Assembly: GCA_963851325.1 (NCBI GenBank)
Contig: CAWKOR010000001.1
Location: 1,922,001 to 1,986,000 of the forward strand
DNA: 64,000 nt
From: DATGKG01 sp963851325
Lineage (GTDB): Bacteria > Desulfobacterota > Binatia > Binatales > Binataceae
Direction of reading: 5' to 3'
Made by a program: the position numbers and the translations under genes. The notes beneath the pieces are model-generated. The model was not told the origin of the DNA. It saw nothing but the letters and a program-made list of their open reading frames with translations, and ran no database searches. Shown here in pieces: positions 56,463 through 64,000 of this stretch (its first letter is position 1; the number at the start of each line of letters is the position of its first letter).

Positions 56463-57026
56463 ATGCGCTTCAGGAACTACCTGAATACCTTGCTATCGTT
56501 TGCTGTCGGTCTTGCGTCACTTCCAGCGGTTGCAAACGCGGGTCCGTTCAAGTTGGTCAACCTTCGAGGGCCGGGCGGCCTGGTTGTCTCTGCTGGAGCA
56601 TGCTCCGGCCTGACCTGCACCGCATCAAACGGCCATTGCCAGTGCGACACGGTTAGCGGAACGGCTACCGGCGCCGGCTTCGGCAAAGTTTCTTATGTCG
56701 CGGCACTCACCATCAACAACGATCAGGTTACGCCAACTGGCGTGCAGGGTGGCCGATGCTCGCCTGCCGACGGCATTATCACCACCACCCAAGGTCGCAA
56801 TGTTGCAGTCCTGGCGGCGACGGGTACCATGTGTAAGTCTTTCGTCGGAGGCTCTGCGACAGCCGTTTTCAATCTCGCCTATGCGCAGGAACCGCAATTT
56901 TCGCAGTCAGGCAAATTTGTCGAGGCATTCGGCGCGGGCTCAGTATTCATTTCCGATGATGAAAGCGCGAGCGGAACTTTGCCGGCTGCCTTCAGCCTGG
57001 CTGGGACCGTTCAGTTGAAGCCTTGA
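56463..57026 (+). CDS. secreted hypothetical protein
   Basis: This is a 187-residue protein with a signal peptide (FAVGLASLPAVANA, cleavage near residue 26). The mature protein is rich in Gly, Ala, Ser and Thr. A short Cys-rich stretch (ACSGLTCTASNGHCQC) could form two disulfides. No family is recognised; the composition suggests a beta-rich extracellular protein. GGAGG lies 7-8 bases before the ATG. Its 3' end overlaps the convergent membrane protein gene by 35 bases. The 56172-56462 gap before it shows nothing. Confidence 0.7.
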   Translation: MRFRNYLNTLLSFAVGLASLPAVANAGPFKLVNLRGPGGLVVSAGACSGLTCTASNGHCQCDTVSGTATGAGFGKVSYVAALTINNDQVTPTGVQGGRCSPADGIITTTQGRNVAVLAATGTMCKSFVGGSATAVFNLAYAQEPQFSQSGKFVEAFGAGSVFISDDESASGTLPAAFSLAGTVQLKP

Positions 57027-58830
57027 CCAAGCGACGACGTTCGTAGCCCCACAAAAGGATCAGAGCTACGACGGTACCAGTAGCGCAGAAGAGGCCTATG
57101 AGAAACTCTTTGCTGTGATAGGCCAGCACCAGGTGCTGTTTGCCGGCCGGAATCTCCACTTCTATAAGACCATCTGCATTTGAACTGATATTCCCCTCGC
57201 CTTGGGCAACCCGCCAGCCTGGATCGAAGTTCTGGTTGACGACTATTGCTGAAGGCACTGCAGACTCAACCTCAAAGGTCCACTCGTTGGGCGTCCATTG
57301 GCTGAATCTCAAAGCGCCGGTATTTGAAAGGTATGCCTCTCCTCGGTAGTCAGGCTGATTGAAACCACGAACATGCGTGTGAGGCATGACTCCTCGAACC
57401 TCGTAACATGACGCGACACCCATATTGGCCTTCGCGGCCGCGAACATGCTAAGACCATATTGGTTGTCGACAACCTGACGAAAGCCGGGCCACCTTGGTT
57501 GCGGTGCTTCCTGACCGTCCACCACCATGTGCAGATAGGGTGTTGCGACGAGCCAGTCGTCCGCGAAAGCTAGTCCTACAAGTAAGGCCGCGAAGATTGC
57601 GCCCCAGGACCTGCCAGTAGCGCGCATGGCATCAATACCAAACCCAGCCAGAACTCCGGTTATCAGGGGTATCACAATCAGCCAGCGATAAGGTCCTCGT
57701 TCCGAATCGTAGAAGGGCAGTCTGTGGGTCAAGACCCACGGTGCATAGGGCCAAAAGTAGCCGGCAGCGAGAGCAAACGTCGCAACGAACAAGATGATCC
57801 ACGGAAAGGCGCGGCGAAAGCGCAGAATGCTGCCGTAAACAGCCAATCCCGCGAATAGAACTCCGATATAGGCGCCTTGTTCATAGAAGCCATTGATCGG
57901 ACTCTGGTTGCGCGAAAATAGGGATCGGAACATCAGACTCAACTCGGTAAATTCTTCAGGGCCCGACGTTCTTCCATACCTTCCGGTGTAGGCCAGGCCC
58001 GGCAGCAGTTCGATCAATGCAATTCCCACCATGAACGCCGCCATGGTCGCCGCCGCGAAAAGTGGATAGAGACTTTTCTGCTGCAACGCCAGCATCGGTG
58101 CGAGAAGCGCCAGCAACAAAGCTAACTGCAAAAAAAGATGTGCTCCGCCCTCCAACAGCATCAGCGCCATCAATAGACCGCCGAGCGCGGCCGGCGTCAG
58201 CCGTCGCCGCACCGAGCTAAGCTGTAACAGCGCGATCACCCATGGAGAATAGGCACCGGTCATGAAGGTGAGGTGTCCTACCTCAGCGCGGAGGTAGTAC
58301 CATGAACTACCCGCAAAGGTGATCGCGCAGGCTATGGACCCAAGCTTGGAAATCCTGAATACGCGGCCGAGAAAGTAAGCGCCCCCGAAGCCTATAGCGA
58401 GATGCGCGATGATTTGGAGGCGCGCCCCGACGATCGGGCCAAACAGCAAATCGAGCAACAAGAATGGAGTAAACAGTGACGCCTGCGGATTGCCAAGAAT
58501 CGGCATGCCGCCGCATTTGTACGGATTCCAAAGCGGGAATTGATGAAAGTGAGTGATGGTGTAATAGGGCACCCATCGAAGCTGGAGAAAATAGTCCCAG
58601 TCGTTTTGCGGATACGACGAGATGTCTCCTCGAGTGAGATGCGCCAGAATTCCGTAGCTGAAACAAAGCGCGAACGTTATCGAACCGACCGTCGCCCATC
58701 CGATCTCGCGCTTCAAGGCGGATCCGGTTAACCATGACCAAGCGCGCTTTACACGACTCGTTACGATGGGAGTGCCAGGGGTCGGCGTCGCGCTGCGGCT
58801 GCTCGAAGGTGCGGCGGAAGCTGCTCTCAT
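56992..58830 (-). CDS. YfhO-like GT-C membrane protein
   Basis: This 612-residue protein has about twelve transmembrane segments followed by a soluble C-terminal domain of about 120 residues. The first periplasmic loop has SYPQNDWDYFLQLRWVPYY, then LWNPYKCGGMPILGNPQ, the signature region of YfhO-type GT-C proteins, some of which glycosylate lipoteichoic acid. YHSKEFLIGLFCATGTVVAL is the terminal helix. The substrate is unknown. It is one of three GT-C-like proteins in the window. Confidence 0.8.
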   Translation of the reverse strand: MRAASAAPSSSRSATPTPGTPIVTSRVKRAWSWLTGSALKREIGWATVGSITFALCFSYGILAHLTRGDISSYPQNDWDYFLQLRWVPYYTITHFHQFPLWNPYKCGGMPILGNPQASLFTPFLLLDLLFGPIVGARLQIIAHLAIGFGGAYFLGRVFRISKLGSIACAITFAGSSWYYLRAEVGHLTFMTGAYSPWVIALLQLSSVRRRLTPAALGGLLMALMLLEGGAHLFLQLALLLALLAPMLALQQKSLYPLFAAATMAAFMVGIALIELLPGLAYTGRYGRTSGPEEFTELSLMFRSLFSRNQSPINGFYEQGAYIGVLFAGLAVYGSILRFRRAFPWIILFVATFALAAGYFWPYAPWVLTHRLPFYDSERGPYRWLIVIPLITGVLAGFGIDAMRATGRSWGAIFAALLVGLAFADDWLVATPYLHMVVDGQEAPQPRWPGFRQVVDNQYGLSMFAAAKANMGVASCYEVRGVMPHTHVRGFNQPDYRGEAYLSNTGALRFSQWTPNEWTFEVESAVPSAIVVNQNFDPGWRVAQGEGNISSNADGLIEVEIPAGKQHLVLAYHSKEFLIGLFCATGTVVALILLWGYERRRLVKASTERSQPG

Positions 58831-59210
58831 CGGCGACCGCGTCCGCTCGCTAAGGAGAGCGCACAGTGTGATTCATAGCGATCGCTCACGGCGCAATCGC
58901 CATCAGGATTGAGTGACACAACGTTGTTTTGCTTCGACATCCGCCTGTGTCGGCGTCACCTAGCGAGCGTGCCAATAGAAGCCCCTCGAATTCAAGGCAG
59001 AACATGGGACCGGACCACAAATCGTTAGCAATTCGCCCGTCGCAACGCGCTAGCGTTATCCGCCTGCGTACAGAACCGACTTGCCCACGTCAAGCCCAGG
59101 TTCGTCGTCGTAGCACCGCCTGAGCGTTCTCCCGCGACCTCCAAAAAAAGTTACTTCCCACTGAAGGCGAGGCAGCGTAAGAGAGAAACAGGCCTTGGGG
59201 AGACCCGTTT
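58831..59210. other. intergenic region
   Basis: This lies between divergent genes (YfhO-like, minus; lipoprotein, plus). I see no gene; both promoters are presumably here. Confidence 0.5.
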
Positions 59211-59942
59211 ATGTATCGCGGTCTGCCGGCACATTTTGTCAGATTGCTCGCCTGCGTCATGGCGGTGGCGTTCCTCGGATGTGCTTCCGCCGGCGCGAAG
59301 ACTACTCCCGGCCCAAGTCAAATTCCATCGCGTTTGATCAATTCGCCCTCGGTAGGACTGGTGGGGTTGCTTTTGATGGATCCGTTGGCGGGACCTCCGC
59401 GCGCGGCAGGGATGAAAGGAGTGATCGTCGGTTATGTGGTATCGCATCCATCGTTGCAATCCGACTTGTCGGTCCGAACGACCGCTGGTCACGCGCTCCC
59501 GGTTCTTGCATTCAAGCTTGCCCTCGTCATCGTGCGGTCCAACGGCGCGGGAGGCCTCGAAGACCTTCATGGACGTGGCACGCTGAACATCTACTACAAG
59601 CCGGACGGTTTCAGCGATGAGCTGCTGAACTACGCTGGAGCGATCGAGAGTAACCAACGTATCGAATCCGACCACATCGAGTTTCAAGGATACTTGAACT
59701 TCAACACCTACCGCTTGTATCTGCAGATGCGCGAGGTCACGGTTGCGACTTCACCTTTCACCTTTGCCGGCCGTTCTTGGCGTACCCCGGTCGCCCGAAT
59801 TGCCCGAGACGTACTGATTGGGGAATACAGTGACAGTTTTTTCGGCCTCGCGATCGCGTCCAGCAATGCGATGGTACCTTTGTCTCCCGAAGAAAAGCTG
59901 GTAGCTCTGGTCGGGTCGCCACAGCGCGTGGTCCGTTATTGA
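59211..59942 (+). CDS. hypothetical lipoprotein
   Basis: This is a 243-residue protein whose N-terminus ends in a lipobox (VAFLGCAS), so it is probably a lipid-anchored envelope protein. The rest is mixed alpha/beta (GTLNIYYKPDGFSDELLN, HIEFQGYLNFNTYRLYLQM) with no family I recognise. A GGGGAGA stretch precedes the ATG. It lies upstream of tRNA-Leu. Confidence 0.7.
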   Translation: MYRGLPAHFVRLLACVMAVAFLGCASAGAKTTPGPSQIPSRLINSPSVGLVGLLLMDPLAGPPRAAGMKGVIVGYVVSHPSLQSDLSVRTTAGHALPVLAFKLALVIVRSNGAGGLEDLHGRGTLNIYYKPDGFSDELLNYAGAIESNQRIESDHIEFQGYLNFNTYRLYLQMREVTVATSPFTFAGRSWRTPVARIARDVLIGEYSDSFFGLAIASSNAMVPLSPEEKLVALVGSPQRVVRY

Positions 59943-60123
59943 GGCCCTTAGAATGAGCACACGCCAGCCTGGTGGCCGACTGCACGCACCGGTCATCCAA
60001 GAGGTCCGCGCCAGCATCCCCGTTGGTTGGCACCCTCCAAACTGCGGCAGATTAGTATCCTCGCGTAACTTTTCGCTGCTCTCGCACAAAACCCCCAGGA
60101 TGGCGTATCATGAGGCTCTTTGT

Positions 60124-60209
60124 GCCGAGGTGGCGAAACGGCAGACGCAGTGGACTCAAAATCCACCGTGGGCAACCACATGGGGGTTCAAGTCCCCCCC
60201 TCGGCACCA
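60124..60209 (+). tRNA. tRNA-Leu (CAA)
   Basis: This is an 86-nt class II tRNA with encoded CCA. The anticodon loop CTCAAAA gives CAA. Acceptor GCCGAGG pairs with CCTCGGC. A long variable arm (CGTGGGCAACCACATG region) is present. Confidence 0.95.
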
Positions 60210-60263
60210 TTGGACCGATGCTTGTCGCGTTCGGTTCGCCGGTTTCCCTCCCCTCAAGCGCGA

Positions 60264-63200
60264 TCATGGATGGCTTATGAGGAGAACCGCCTGCGCGGTC
60301 ATAACCTCGCTCGCGCCGAAAAAGCTTGAGGTCGCCGTTGCCGCATAGGTGGGCGAAGCTGTGCCGGCCGATGGAGCCGTCAAGTCTCCAAAACCTATGG
60401 TAAAACCCTCCTTGCCAGAAATAGTGTTGAAGCGCTGAGTCACTGCCGGCGATAGAGTCAGCGTCGGACCGACGCGGGTTTGCGCTGCATAAAAGTATAC
60501 CTGTAGTTCGCCATTGTTGACCGGAGTCAACGAAGGAGCCGAAGCGGAAATCGGAGTGACACCGGTCACAGAGGCCCCGGAGGACATATCGATCGGCGAT
60601 GTCGAGGCTCCTCGCCAGGCGCCCATTGCGCCCGCCGCCCACTGTAAGCTGATAGTCCAATTGTACGATGCTGGTTCGCTCGGCGTCGCAACCTTGTAGT
60701 ACAGCCACGAGGTTAGCTTGTTGGTGCTGTTCATTGCGTCGTGGCGAATGCTAATCCAGCCGATCGGTGGAGTCGGTACAACTGAAGCGGTGCCATCGGC
60801 AACAATGATTTGAGCTACCAGAATATCGCCCGATTGGATCCCCGACGGTAAGCCCACAGTTATAGTCGTGACCGGACCACTGTAGTCGGCCAGTGGTCCG
60901 GCTGCCACGAAAGTCAGGCTCGAAGGAGCGGTCGGCGTCGGAACCGGGGTCGCGCTTGCGGTGCCCGCGGCGGTGCTGGTTGCGCTTACTGTAGGAGTCG
61001 CGGTCTGAGCCGGTACGGTCGTGGCGGTCGGGGTCGGTGTCGCGGTTTTAGGTGCCGGCACCAACAGAACGGCTTGGGCGGACATCGCCGCGCTACCCGG
61101 GAGGGTCGCCGTCGCGGCATAGGTAGGCGACCCGATCCCCGCGCCGGGAGCGGCAAGCTCTCCGAACGCCAGAGTGAAACCCTCATTCGATGATTTGAGG
61201 TCGAAGCGCTGGGTTAGAGCTCCCGGTAGCGTGACCGTCGGCCCAACGAAAGCCTGCGCGCCATAGAAATACACCTGTAACTCGCCATTGTTGCTGGGAG
61301 TCAATGACGGTGCCGAGGCTGAAACCGGGCTAAAGCTTGCCGTGGTCGCACCCGACGAATTGTCAATGGGCGAACCGGAGGTACCTCGCCAAGCGCCCAT
61401 GACACCCGCGGTCCAGGTCGAGCTGATGGTCCATGAGTACGACGCCGGCTCATTCGCTCCCGCAACTTTGTAAAAGAGCCATGTGGTAAGCTTGTTGATG
61501 GAGTTCACCGAATCATGGCGAATGTTGGTCCAGCCGCTCGGTGGATTTGGCACAAACAACCCACTGCCGTCGGCGACGGTTATTTGCGCGATTAAGATGT
61601 CGCCCTGCTGAACGCCAGGCGGAACTCCTATCGTCGTTGCCGTAGTTGGTCCGCCTGAATCGGCCAGAGGTCCCACCGCGACAAAGGCAATTCCAGCAGG
61701 GCTAGGAGTGGCCGTTGGAGTCATCGCCGTGCTCAAGGTCGGGGTGGGCGTCGCAGTTCGAGTGGCAACTCCAGTAGTGGTGGCAATTGCGGTGGGAGTC
61801 GCGGTCTTGGTTGCCGTGCTAGTCGGAGTTGGAGTCGCGCCTGGAGGTCCAGGAATTAGCAAAACGGCTTGGCCGGTCATCACCGCCGCTGAGGTGTTAG
61901 TTGCAGTCGCAGGATAGGTGGGTGAGGCATTGTTGGCGAAGGGCGCAGGGAGATCGGCAAAAGCCAGGCTAAAGCCTTCCTTCAAGGACTTGGTATTGAA
62001 ACGCTGCCTGAGAACACTCGAGGTAGTTATGGTCGGAGCGATGCTGGACTGCGTAGCATAAAAATATATCTGCAATTCGTTGTTGGTGGTGGGAGTCAGC
62101 GAAGGCGCCGAGACCGTTGTCGCAATAAAACCAGACGCGCCGTCTCCCGACGTACCATCGAAAGCACCCGTTGCACCTCTCCATGCGCCCATGACACCCG
62201 CTGCATAGTTCGAACTCAGGGTCCATGTGTATGAAGCTGGTTCGCTCGCCCCGGCGATCCGGGAATAGAGCCACGAGGTCTCCTTAAGGGTGCCACTTGC
62301 AATGGCATCATGACGAACGCTGGTCCAACCACCGGGTGGAGTCGGCATCACCAAGCCAGTGCCGTCGGCGACGACTAGCTGGGCGAGCAATAGGTCGCCG
62401 GATTGAACGCCTGGTGGCAAGCCAATAGCTATTGTAGTTACTGCGACGCTGGCATCGGTCAGTGGCCCGGCCCCGACGAAAGCTATGCTCGAGGCGGGGG
62501 TGGCGGTGGCCGTCGGGGTCGCCGTTATGGTTGGGGTTCGAAACGCGGTCGGCGTCGCGGTTACCGTTGGGGTTCGCGTGGTGCTAGGAGTCGGGGTAGC
62601 AGTGGCAGTCCGAGTCCTGGTGGGAGTCGGGGTCGCTGTGGGGGTCGCGGTTCGGGTCGCAGTGGGGGTTGGGGTAATGGTCGGAGTCCGAGTCGCCGTC
62701 GCTGTACGCGTCGGCGTTGAGGTCGGAGTCCGGGTAGGAGTTTGAGTTGGAGTTGGGGTGACGGTCCTGGTAGGTGTCGCCGTGACGGTTACCGGAGTGA
62801 CGCCGAAGCCGAATACACCGCGCCCATGAGTTCCGGCATAGAGCACCCCCAAGGAATTTTCTGCCAAGTCGTAAACCGGCACGGCTGGGATCACGCCGAG
62901 GTTGAACGGCTGCCATGAGGCCGCTCCGTCGGTGCTTATAAACACGCCGATATCGGTGCCGGCATAGAGTTTGTTGCTACAGCCGGGAGTGCTATTGCAG
63001 ACTCCGCTGCTATCGGTAGGATCGACCAGTATCTTGAGTACCGGAACATCAGGCAAACCATTGTCAGCCGGCGTCCAGGTAGTACCCATATTGACCGTCT
63101 TGTAGATGTGCTTAACTCCGGTGCCGACTTGTGGATCGCCGGTGAATCCCGAGAGGCCGATATAAGCGACGTTCAAGTTATGCGGGTCGGGCGCGATGCT

Positions 63201-64000
63201 GGTGGCCTGAGTGGCCAGGATGCCCGCAGGACTCGTTTGTTTTAGCGCGACATCCAGACCGGCAGTCTTATCGATCCATGTCGCTCCGTGGATATGAGTG
63301 GCATCGACCTGCAAATTGGCCTCCAACGTGGTGAAGACCGCAAACGGTGAGCTTCCGTCGAGGCTGCTCATCGCGAGCGACCATGCCGGGTACTTCGGAG
63401 GAACCGCGGTGAGATCGGGTGGCCCGAATTCGACATCTTCAATGGCGCAATCCTGCGCGATGCAGGGCAATCCCTCGATGGTGCCGTCGGCTGTCAGGTC
63501 CTGGTCGGTCTGTTGAAACCAGTGAGCCATCGCGTCGGGCGATATGTAGATCGAATGAGCCGCAAAGAGCACTCGTTTTGAAACCGATGGGTCCACAGCG
63601 ATCGGAGCGTAGAACACCGGCCCCGGATCATTGACGCTGTTGATTACCGTCTGCAAGGCGGGGGTCCACTGCTGGCCGAATACAGCGCACGGGGCGACAC
63701 CCGGAGTTGGAGCGCTGCACCAGGTCGCGCCCCCGTCGGTGGAGGCCGAGATCTGCGCGTGATTGACCTGGTCAAGCGAGAAGTCGTGATAGACGAATTT
63801 CGGATCGATGCGGTCGTAGAGTTCGAAGCCGCCGTCGCCAGTTTCGCTGTCGGGCGCGAACCAGTTAGCGACTTGGCCGCTGTATAATTGGGTGCCGTTG
63901 TCCTGGAAGCCGGCTATCAGATGGTTGGAGTCGGTCGGATGAGCGCCGATGCCCTGGATCTGGCTGGTGTTGATCCCATTATTGAGGGAAACGAACGACG
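60264..64000 (-). CDS. giant secreted-type protein: beta-propeller, Thr/Pro linkers, three repeated domains (5' end off window)
   Basis: The frame is open from the stop at 60264 to the right edge, over 1,240 codons, so the start is outside. The edge part (about 62800-64000) is a sortilin/BNR-type beta-propeller with ASTDGGATWCSAP, IAGFQDNGTQLYSGQ, STDGAASWQPFNLGV and LYAGTHGRGVFGFG. A linker of about 100 residues made of TP[TS]xT repeats follows (62500-62800). Then come three copies of a domain of about 190 residues (about 61850-62495, 61055-61700, 60264-60930), each with FV.[AV]GPL..., PPGVQ.GD.L.AQ, W...RHD, GAWRG and APSLTP motifs, joined by shorter Thr/Pro linkers. It is probably an extracellular multidomain protein; function unknown. 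Confidence 0.85.
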   Translation of the reverse strand, partial: SFVSLNNGINTSQIQGIGAHPTDSNHLIAGFQDNGTQLYSGQVANWFAPDSETGDGGFELYDRIDPKFVYHDFSLDQVNHAQISASTDGGATWCSAPTPGVAPCAVFGQQWTPALQTVINSVNDPGPVFYAPIAVDPSVSKRVLFAAHSIYISPDAMAHWFQQTDQDLTADGTIEGLPCIAQDCAIEDVEFGPPDLTAVPPKYPAWSLAMSSLDGSSPFAVFTTLEANLQVDATHIHGATWIDKTAGLDVALKQTSPAGILATQATSIAPDPHNLNVAYIGLSGFTGDPQVGTGVKHIYKTVNMGTTWTPADNGLPDVPVLKILVDPTDSSGVCNSTPGCSNKLYAGTDIGVFISTDGAASWQPFNLGVIPAVPVYDLAENSLGVLYAGTHGRGVFGFGVTPVTVTATPTRTVTPTPTQTPTRTPTSTPTRTATATRTPTITPTPTATRTATPTATPTPTRTRTATATPTPSTTRTPTVTATPTAFRTPTITATPTATATPASSIAFVGAGPLTDASVAVTTIAIGLPPGVQSGDLLLAQLVVADGTGLVMPTPPGGWTSVRHDAIASGTLKETSWLYSRIAGASEPASYTWTLSSNYAAGVMGAWRGATGAFDGTSGDGASGFIATTVSAPSLTPTTNNELQIYFYATQSSIAPTITTSSVLRQRFNTKSLKEGFSLAFADLPAPFANNASPTYPATATNTSAAVMTGQAVLLIPGPPGATPTPTSTATKTATPTAIATTTGVATRTATPTPTLSTAMTPTATPSPAGIAFVAVGPLADSGGPTTATTIGVPPGVQQGDILIAQITVADGSGLFVPNPPSGWTNIRHDSVNSINKLTTWLFYKVAGANEPASYSWTISSTWTAGVMGAWRGTSGSPIDNSSGATTASFSPVSASAPSLTPSNNGELQVYFYGAQAFVGPTVTLPGALTQRFDLKSSNEGFTLAFGELAAPGAGIGSPTYAATATLPGSAAMSAQAVLLVPAPKTATPTPTATTVPAQTATPTVSATSTAAGTASATPVPTPTAPSSLTFVAAGPLADYSGPVTTITVGLPSGIQSGDILVAQIIVADGTASVVPTPPIGWISIRHDAMNSTNKLTSWLYYKVATPSEPASYNWTISLQWAAGAMGAWRGASTSPIDMSSGASVTGVTPISASAPSLTPVNNGELQVYFYAAQTRVGPTLTLSPAVTQRFNTISGKEGFTIGFGDLTAPSAGTASPTYAATATSSFFGASEVMTAQAVLLISHP

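Noticed and set aside
62495..62800. Dense short tandem repeats that look like a CRISPR-like or minisatellite array
   Set aside because: The repeats are in frame with the large protein and encode its Thr/Pro linker; unit length is far too short and spacers are absent. No CRISPR array was seen anywhere in the window.

Overview
The window is a high-GC bacterial chromosome segment carrying one complete rRNA operon (16S-tRNA-Ile-tRNA-Ala-23S-5S, minus strand). The mix of CaiB-type CoA-transferases, acyl-CoA dehydrogenase-like and luciferase-like flavoproteins, a TauD-type dioxygenase, a P450 and an SBP56-type methanethiol oxidase resembles uncultured, Desulfobacterota-like lineages such as Binatota. 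That placement is inference from gene content; no search was run.

1-12.9 kb is a catabolic region: the end of an SDR, an acyl-CoA dehydrogenase-like enzyme, two adjacent class III CoA-transferases, a four-domain rhodanese on the opposite strand, a TauD-family dioxygenase, an acyl-CoA carboxyltransferase, a ferritin-like protein, an LLM flavoprotein, a TetR regulator and an amidohydrolase. Three intergenic regions in this segment share a paired GGTACC motif, which makes it a candidate regulon.

12.9-20.6 kb holds an IS3 remnant, a GT-C-like membrane protein, and a minus-strand surface-polysaccharide operon (CapK-type ligase, unknown protein, and a nucleotidyltransferase-GT2-GT fusion split by one in-frame TGA). 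20.9-22.7 kb holds a Tat-exported DJ-1/PfpI protein and a Phd/PIN toxin-antitoxin pair, bracketed by two copies of the rrn terminator sequence. 22.67-28.5 kb is the rrn operon, with promoter, processing stems and terminator recognisable.

29-40.6 kb is mixed metabolism: MFS transporter, RskA-like anti-sigma protein, DAHP synthase, P450, a large membrane protein, DoxX, quinone oxidoreductase, and methanethiol oxidase coupled to a His/Met-rich membrane protein. 40.6-48.6 kb holds a hicBA pair with a frameshifted antitoxin, then a two-component system followed by a complete tripartite RND efflux system.

48.6-64 kb holds an isoprenylcysteine-methyltransferase-like protein, leuC (frameshifted) and leuD, small membrane and secreted proteins, an inorganic pyrophosphatase gene interrupted by a decayed IS5-type transposase, tRNA-Cys and tRNA-Leu, a lytic transglycosylase, a YfhO-like membrane protein, and at the right edge a very large beta-propeller protein with Thr/Pro linkers and three repeated domains. 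Five genes in the window are visibly broken or decayed.
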